Shown here: piece after piece, positions 59,620-64,000 of the stretch
Numbering within the stretch: the first letter of the stretch is position 1
Layout: every line of letters starts with the position of its first letter
Assembly (NCBI RefSeq): GCF_000620465.1
Contig: NZ_JIBE01000004.1
Location: 620,001 to 684,000 of the forward strand
DNA: 64,000 nucleotides
From: Ralstonia sp. UNC404CL21Col
Lineage (GTDB): Bacteria; Pseudomonadota; Gammaproteobacteria; Burkholderiales; Burkholderiaceae
Direction of reading: 5' to 3'
The notes under the pieces: generated by a model
Told to the model about the DNA's origin: nothing
Seen by the model: the letters and a program-made list of their open reading frames with translations, nothing else
Databases searched by the model: none
Translations under genes and position numbers: made by a program

Positions 59620-60234
59620 TCACGGGGAAAGACTCCGAAGCACCAGACTGGAGAGCAGGCCGGGCGCCGTCTCGGTGTAGTCAAAGCTGTACTGCAACAG
59701 CAGCGGATTCATGTACGGGCGCATGACCAGGTAGATGGCTGCCGTGGCTTCATCCAATGGCGTCTTGCGCTCGAAGTCTCCGGTCTCGCGGCCCTCCTGC
59801 AGCACATCGCGCAGCAACGTCTGGATACGGCCTTCATAGGCGATCACAGACTGCCAGCGCTCGGTCGCTGCCGAGGCGGCAATTTCATACAGTTTGCGGT
59901 CATGGGAAAACAGCCGCAGGCTGGCCTCCGTCAAGGCTTTGAACATCCGCCGCAGCTTCTCGGGCGGCGAGCCTGCCTCGGCCAGCGCCGCGTTGACGTC
60001 GGTCTCGATTTCGCGCAGGCAGTTGGCGCAGATCATCTCGCCAATGGCCTGTTTGGATTCAAAGAACTTGTAGATGTAGGCCTTGGAAAAACCGATGGCC
60101 TTGGCCAGATCGGACACGGCGGTCTTCTCGTAGCCGTAGCGGCTGAAATGTTCGGTGGCAGCGGCGACGATCTGGTCCCGCACGTCGTGATCCGCCGGAC
60201 CGCGGGCGGAAACGGGGTAAGGAGTGGTCTTCAT
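59620..60234 (-). CDS. TetR/AcrR-family repressor of the efflux genes
   Basis: 204 residues. The helix-turn-helix is VAAATEHFSRYGYEKTAVSDLAKAIGFSKAYIYKFFESKQAIGEMI; the ligand domain is helical and includes a Cys pair region ICANCLREIE. Start at the ATG at 60234; weak RBS. It lies between the MFP gene and the divergent OMF gene and is flanked by the two GTGAC-N14-GTCAC sites. Confidence 0.92.
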   Translation of the reverse strand: MKTTPYPVSARGPADHDVRDQIVAAATEHFSRYGYEKTAVSDLAKAIGFSKAYIYKFFESKQAIGEMICANCLREIETDVNAALAEAGSPPEKLRRMFKALTEASLRLFSHDRKLYEIAASAATERWQSVIAYEGRIQTLLRDVLQEGRETGDFERKTPLDEATAAIYLVMRPYMNPLLLQYSFDYTETAPGLLSSLVLRSLSP

Positions 60235-60273
60235 GGGCGTCAGCTTACGCGAGTCGCAATCATTGAACAACTT

Positions 60274-60297
60274 GTGACCAATTTGTACTATAGTCAC
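60274..60297. promoter_or_regulatory. TetR-type operator GTGAC-N14-GTCAC, site 2
   Basis: The second copy of the spaced dyad, in the 87-bp gap between the divergent tetR and OMF genes. It overlaps a TACTATAGT sequence that looks like a -10 region, so repressor binding there would block both promoters. Confidence 0.65.
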
Positions 60298-60321
60298 CAA
60301 AAGTTTCGATGGAAGCCGCCC

Positions 60322-61782
60322 ATGTTGCCAAAACACTCCCTTACCGCACTCATCGTTGCCGGCCTGGCAGCGGGTTGTGCCGTCGGTCCGGACTATGTGA
60401 AGCCCGAGATGCCGGCTCCAGCCACATTCCTTGGCCAGACGGCCGTGGAGCAGCGCAGCGCCACCACCGCAGCCGATCTGTCGGCGTGGTGGGCAGGCTT
60501 TGGCGATCCGCAACTGACGCGCTTCGTGCAGCTGGCGCTGGAACAGAACCTGGACCTTGCCCAGGCCTTCGCCCGCGTCACGCAAGCTCGAGCAGGCCTT
60601 GGTGCCGCCAACGCCGCGTTGCTGCCTTCGGGCAACGTCACAGGCCAGGCGGCGCGCGCCTATCAGTCCGTCGAGACTCCGTTGGGCCGCGTCTTGAACT
60701 CCCGACCCGGCTTCGACCGCTATGGCAATGCCTTTGAAGCGGACGCCAATGCCAGCTGGGAGCTGGATGTGTTCGGCGGCCTGCGCCGTGGCCGGGAAGC
60801 CGCGCTGGCGGATTACGAAGCCTCCCAGGCGGGCGCGGTTGCCACGCGGTTGGCCGTGGCCGCACAGACGGCTGACATCTACATCACGGTCCGCGGCTTG
60901 CAGACACGCCTGCGCGTGGCGCGTCAGCAGGTAAAGACGCAGCAGGAACTGCTTTCCACGGTGAACCTGCTGTACGGCAAGGGGCTGGCGGCAGAACTCC
61001 AGGTGAGGCAGGCCGAGGGGGCGCTTGCCCAGGTGCGCGCTTCCATTCCGCAGCTTGAGACGGGCCTCGACGCGGCGATGAACGCGCTCGACGTCATGCT
61101 GGGCTCACTGCCGGGCACACACCGGGCCGAGCTTGCGCAAGACGGCGACATCCCTGCCGCGCCACGGATTTCGATCAGCGGATCGCCGGGCGAACTGTTG
61201 CGGCGGCGCCCCGACCTCATCGTCGCCGAGCGCCGCCTCGCGGCTTCCAACGCACGCATCGGCGTCGCCATTGCGGAGTACTACCCGAAGTTCTCGCTGG
61301 GCGGCCTGCTGGGCAGCGCCACATCCGTGGGCGCGGGCAGCCTGTTTGGTGGCGGGGCCAGCCAGTTTGCCGGCGTGCTCGGCCTGCGCTGGCGCCTGTT
61401 CGACTTCGGGCGCATCAACGCGCAGATCGATCAGGCCAAAGGGCAAGAGGCTGAGATGCTGGCCGCATACCGGCTTGCCGCGTTGCGGGCCACGGAAGAC
61501 GTGGAAGACGCCTTTTCTGCCCTCGTCAAGCGGGAAGAGCAGGCAGCCGTGCTCGCGCAAGGCGTGGATTCGCTGGGCCGCGCGCGCAACGCCTCGTTCG
61601 CTGCGTACCAGAAAGGCGTCGTCAGCCTCATTGAAGTTCTGCAGGCCGACGAAAGCCTGTTGCGCGCATCCGATGCGCGCGCCCAGGCGCAAACGGAATC
61701 GGCACGCGCTGCAATGGCGGCATTCAAGGCGCTGGGTGGCGGCTGGAATCCGAACGAATCGACCGCCGTTGCCAGCAAATAG
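60322..61782 (+). CDS. RND efflux outer-membrane channel (NodT/OprM-family lipoprotein)
   Basis: 486 residues. The signal has a lipobox GLAAGCAVGP followed by DYVKPEM, the typical start of this family. The OEP repeats are visible as WWAGFGDPQLTRFVQLALEQNLDLAQAFARVTQARA and, in the second half, RRRPDLIVAERRLAASNARIGVAIAEYYPKFSLGG. It forms the trimeric outer-membrane duct for the pump at 55298-59532 but lies on the opposite strand. The open frame upstream to 58492 is antisense shadow. Confidence 0.94.
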   Translation: MLPKHSLTALIVAGLAAGCAVGPDYVKPEMPAPATFLGQTAVEQRSATTAADLSAWWAGFGDPQLTRFVQLALEQNLDLAQAFARVTQARAGLGAANAALLPSGNVTGQAARAYQSVETPLGRVLNSRPGFDRYGNAFEADANASWELDVFGGLRRGREAALADYEASQAGAVATRLAVAAQTADIYITVRGLQTRLRVARQQVKTQQELLSTVNLLYGKGLAAELQVRQAEGALAQVRASIPQLETGLDAAMNALDVMLGSLPGTHRAELAQDGDIPAAPRISISGSPGELLRRRPDLIVAERRLAASNARIGVAIAEYYPKFSLGGLLGSATSVGAGSLFGGGASQFAGVLGLRWRLFDFGRINAQIDQAKGQEAEMLAAYRLAALRATEDVEDAFSALVKREEQAAVLAQGVDSLGRARNASFAAYQKGVVSLIEVLQADESLLRASDARAQAQTESARAAMAAFKALGGGWNPNESTAVASK

Positions 61783-61845
61783 CCGCACACCCCCACAACG
61801 ACCGCCTCCCACCGCACGTTTTCACTCACTGAAAAAGAAATCGCC

Positions 61846-62652
61846 ATGTCGAATTCCAACGTTGTCGTCATCACCGGCGTGTCTTCAGGCATTGGCCGTG
61901 CCACCGCTGCAAAGTTCGCCCTGCGAGGCTGCCGGGTCTTCGGCACCGTGCGCAACCTCGCCCGAGCGCACCCGCTGCCGGGCGTTGAGCTGGTCGAGAT
62001 GGACGTCCGCGATGAAGCATCGGTTCAGCGCGCCTTCCAGACCATCATCGCGCTGGCCAAGCGCATCGATGTGCTGGTCAACAGTGCCGGCGTAACGCTG
62101 CTGGGTGCGACCGAAGAAACGTCGATCGCCGAAGCGCAGGCGCTGTTCGACACCAACGTGTTCGGCATCTTGCGGACCACGCGAGCAGTGTTGCCCCACA
62201 TGCGCACACAGCGCTCGGGGCGGATCGTCAATATCAGCTCGGTGCTCGGCTTTCTGCCTGCGCCCTACATGGGCCTGTATTCGGCATCCAAACATGCCGT
62301 GGAAGGCATGTCGGAGACGCTGGATCACGAAGTGCGCAAGTTCGGCATTCGTGTCGCGCTGGTCGAGCCCTCGTTCACCAAGACGAGCCTGGACGCCAAC
62401 GCGCCCGATGTGGCGGCCAAGGTCTCGGCCTACGACGCGGAGCGCGGCGCAGTTTCGCAGACGATTCGAACGAGTGTTCAAAAGGCTCCGGAGGCCGATA
62501 GCGTCGCGAGCACGGTCGTCGAGGCTGCGCTCGGTGCATGGAAGATGCGCCGCACGCCCAAGGGCGAGGCGACGCTGCTGAGCAGGCTGCGCCGCTTCAT
62601 GCCGTCAGGCCCGGTGGACTCGGGCTTGAGGAAGACGTTCGGCCTGTCCTGA
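61846..62652 (+). CDS. Short-chain dehydrogenase/reductase
   Basis: 268 residues of the classical SDR family. The cofactor motif is TGVSSGIGRATA at residues 10-21, NSAGV, the catalytic Ser in VNISSVLG and the Tyr/Lys pair in YSASKHAVEGMSE. The SDR group with this C-terminal layout acts on retinol-like or steroid-like alcohols and on lipids. It follows the OMF gene by 63 bp and may be co-transcribed with it, which would be unusual for an efflux operon. Substrate unknown. Confidence 0.92.
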   Translation: MSNSNVVVITGVSSGIGRATAAKFALRGCRVFGTVRNLARAHPLPGVELVEMDVRDEASVQRAFQTIIALAKRIDVLVNSAGVTLLGATEETSIAEAQALFDTNVFGILRTTRAVLPHMRTQRSGRIVNISSVLGFLPAPYMGLYSASKHAVEGMSETLDHEVRKFGIRVALVEPSFTKTSLDANAPDVAAKVSAYDAERGAVSQTIRTSVQKAPEADSVASTVVEAALGAWKMRRTPKGEATLLSRLRRFMPSGPVDSGLRKTFGLS

Positions 62653-62724
62653 GACTGAAGCTGCAGCTCGAGCGTGTTACCTGAAACAGACCCGGCGGCC
62701 CATCGTCGACATCGGAAGAATCCC

Positions 62725-64000
62725 ATGACGCCTCTCGACAGCGCAGCACCCGGAGCATCTGCCACGATTACCGCGGCGTTGCCCACCACACAGACCGACA
62801 CCGCATCGCCGTGGCCAGTGTTCTGGATCGCCAGCGTGGCGGTGTTTCTGGTCTCGATGGACGGCACGATGCTGTTCGCCGCCTTCAGCGCTTTACGCGC
62901 TGGCTTTCCTCACGCCACGGCAGCGGACCTTTCGTGGGTGCTGAATGCCTATACCGTAGCGTACGCGGCAACGCTCATTCCATCGGGCGGATTGGCGGAC
63001 AAGCATGGGCGCAAGAAGGTGTTTCTGATCGGTGTCGCATTGTTCCTTGCGGCGTCCGTTGCGTGTGGCCTGTCGCCGAGTGTCGGGTGGCTCGTCGCAG
63101 CCCGCGTGCTGCAGGCTGTTGGCGCAGCGTTGCTGACGCCCGCGTCGCTCTCGCTCGTGCTGGCGGCGTTCCCCGTCAGCAAGCGCGCGGTGGCGATCAG
63201 CCTGTGGGGCGCGGTCGGTGCGCTGGCCGCTGCGGTGGGCCCAAGCCTCGGGGCGTTCGTGATCGCATCGATCGGCTGGCAGTGGGCGTTCTATCTGAAC
63301 GTGCCCCTGGGCCTGACGGCGATGTGGCGTGGCGCCACCCTTCTCGTCGAGACAAGACAGCACGGCACCAAACGCCCGCTGGATCTGTTCGGGATGGGCC
63401 TGCTGATGATCGGCACAGCGGCTTTGGCGCTGTCCATCGTGCAATCGGAGTCGCCGGGATGGTCGCGCGATGAACTCCTCGGGATTGCCGCCATCGGGCT
63501 CGCGTGCATCGTCGGATTTGTGGCGTGGGCTCGCGTTGCACAGGCGCCGCTCGTCGATTTGACGCTGTTTCGCAACCCGACTTACCGATACGTCAATCTC
63601 GCCACGTTGAGCTTCGGCACGGCGTTCTCGATGATGTTCTTCGGCTTCTTTTTCTACATGAAGTCGATCTGGCATTACTCGCTGCCGGTGGCGGGGCTGG
63701 CCATCACGCCAGGGCCGCTGCTGGTGATTCCGGTGGCCATGCTCTCCGGCCGGATCGCGAGCCGGCATGGCCATCGCCCACTGTTGGTCGCGGGCAGCGT
63801 GCTCTATGCGAGCAGTGCCGTCTGGTTTTTGCTGGTGCCCGGCCTGACTCCCGCCTACCTGACCCACTGGCTGCCCGGCATGCTGCTCAGCGGCGTGGGC
63901 GTTGGCATGGTGCTGCCGTCGCTGTCGGGGGCCGCGGTCAGTCATTTGCCTGCCGAGCACTACGCGGTCGGCGGCGCAATCAACCAGGCGATACGGCAAA
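62725..64000 (+). CDS. MFS drug transporter, DHA2 type (partial, runs off window)
   Basis: The ATG at 62725 has GGAAG upstream and the frame stays open to the end of the window (425 codons). It has a cytoplasmic N-terminus of about 35 residues and then many membrane segments. WVLNAYTVAYAATLIPSGGLADKHGRKKVFLIG carries the MFS motif A; RVLQAVGAALLTPASLSLVLAAFP follows, and GPSLGAFVIASIGWQWAFYLNVPLG is the motif C region. This is the EmrB/QacA (14-segment) layout. It extends the export theme of the efflux block. Confidence 0.9.
   Translation, partial: MTPLDSAAPGASATITAALPTTQTDTASPWPVFWIASVAVFLVSMDGTMLFAAFSALRAGFPHATAADLSWVLNAYTVAYAATLIPSGGLADKHGRKKVFLIGVALFLAASVACGLSPSVGWLVAARVLQAVGAALLTPASLSLVLAAFPVSKRAVAISLWGAVGALAAAVGPSLGAFVIASIGWQWAFYLNVPLGLTAMWRGATLLVETRQHGTKRPLDLFGMGLLMIGTAALALSIVQSESPGWSRDELLGIAAIGLACIVGFVAWARVAQAPLVDLTLFRNPTYRYVNLATLSFGTAFSMMFFGFFFYMKSIWHYSLPVAGLAITPGPLLVIPVAMLSGRIASRHGHRPLLVAGSVLYASSAVWFLLVPGLTPAYLTHWLPGMLLSGVGVGMVLPSLSGAAVSHLPAEHYAVGGAINQAIRQ

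Noticed and set aside
58492-60321. Long open frame on the plus strand in phase with the OMF gene
   Set aside because: It is antisense to the MFP and TetR genes. The OMF signal peptide and lipobox start at 60322, so the upstream part is a high-GC shadow, not a fusion.
1-64000. tRNA, rRNA, IS elements, phage genes or attachment sites
   Set aside because: No cloverleaf, transposase, integrase or long terminal inverted repeat was recognised by reading; absence is not proven without a covariance-model search.

Overview
The window is high-GC DNA from a motile betaproteobacterium. The FlhDC, MotAB and CheA/CheW/CheY set, the gene families and the intergenic repeat at 47317-47460 all fit Ralstonia, probably its second replicon (inferred from content, not from a search). 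Coding is dense, with many 4-nt start/stop overlaps. I saw no rRNA, tRNA, CRISPR array, IS element or phage gene. Two genes run off the ends: cheW on the left and an MFS transporter on the right.

Motility block, 1-7430, minus strand. flhD-flhC come first, with an 860-bp regulatory region upstream that holds an array of TGTAGG-N6-CCTACA dyads. A terminator follows flhC. The motA-motB-cheY-cheA-cheW operon comes next and has a good sigma-28 (FliA) promoter just ahead of motA. A FlxA-like gene at 14208 has its own sigma-28 promoter, so it belongs to the same regulon although it lies 9 kb away.

Catabolic operon, 7433-13924, minus strand. A NitT/TauT-type ABC importer, an IclR regulator, a CaiB-type CoA-transferase, a short citrate-synthase-fold enzyme and an SMP-30 lactonase form one unit. 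This suggests import, CoA activation and retro-Claisen cleavage of an unidentified (hydroxy)carboxylate.

Mixed block, 14208-23470. It holds the FlxA-like protein, a membrane ClpP-fold protein, a GNAT, an exported protein, an unlisted 32-residue membrane peptide, a flavin reductase beside a KefB-type antiporter, and a class I CoA-transferase / isomerase / Crp-family regulator operon.

Lipid operon, 23631-30543. Seven genes overlap end to end: KAS III, reductase/epimerase, metallo-beta-lactamase fold, adenylate-forming enzyme, PAP2, fatty-acid hydroxylase/sterol desaturase and fatty-acid desaturase. This is the best candidate in the window for an undescribed system: a dedicated lipid pathway that recalls the Ole pathway but differs from it.

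Stress and secretion genes, 30566-34446: two exported alpha/beta hydrolases, a cupin, a tiny exported protein built of YTEGAR-like repeats, and an AEC exporter.

Organosulfur-like island, 34593-48548. A LysR regulator, an SfnB/DszC-type flavoenzyme, an SnaA/NtaA-type monooxygenase, a MetQNI-like importer, and two NitT/TauT-type importers arranged around a GntR regulator.

Right part, 48584-64000. Small DUF proteins, a LuxR, a PACE exporter with a divergent LysR, a PilZ/YcgR-like protein, a RidA / PLP dehydratase / YheO-type regulator operon, and an RND efflux system (RND, MFP, TetR, OMF) with paired TetR-type operators. An SDR and an MFS transporter follow.
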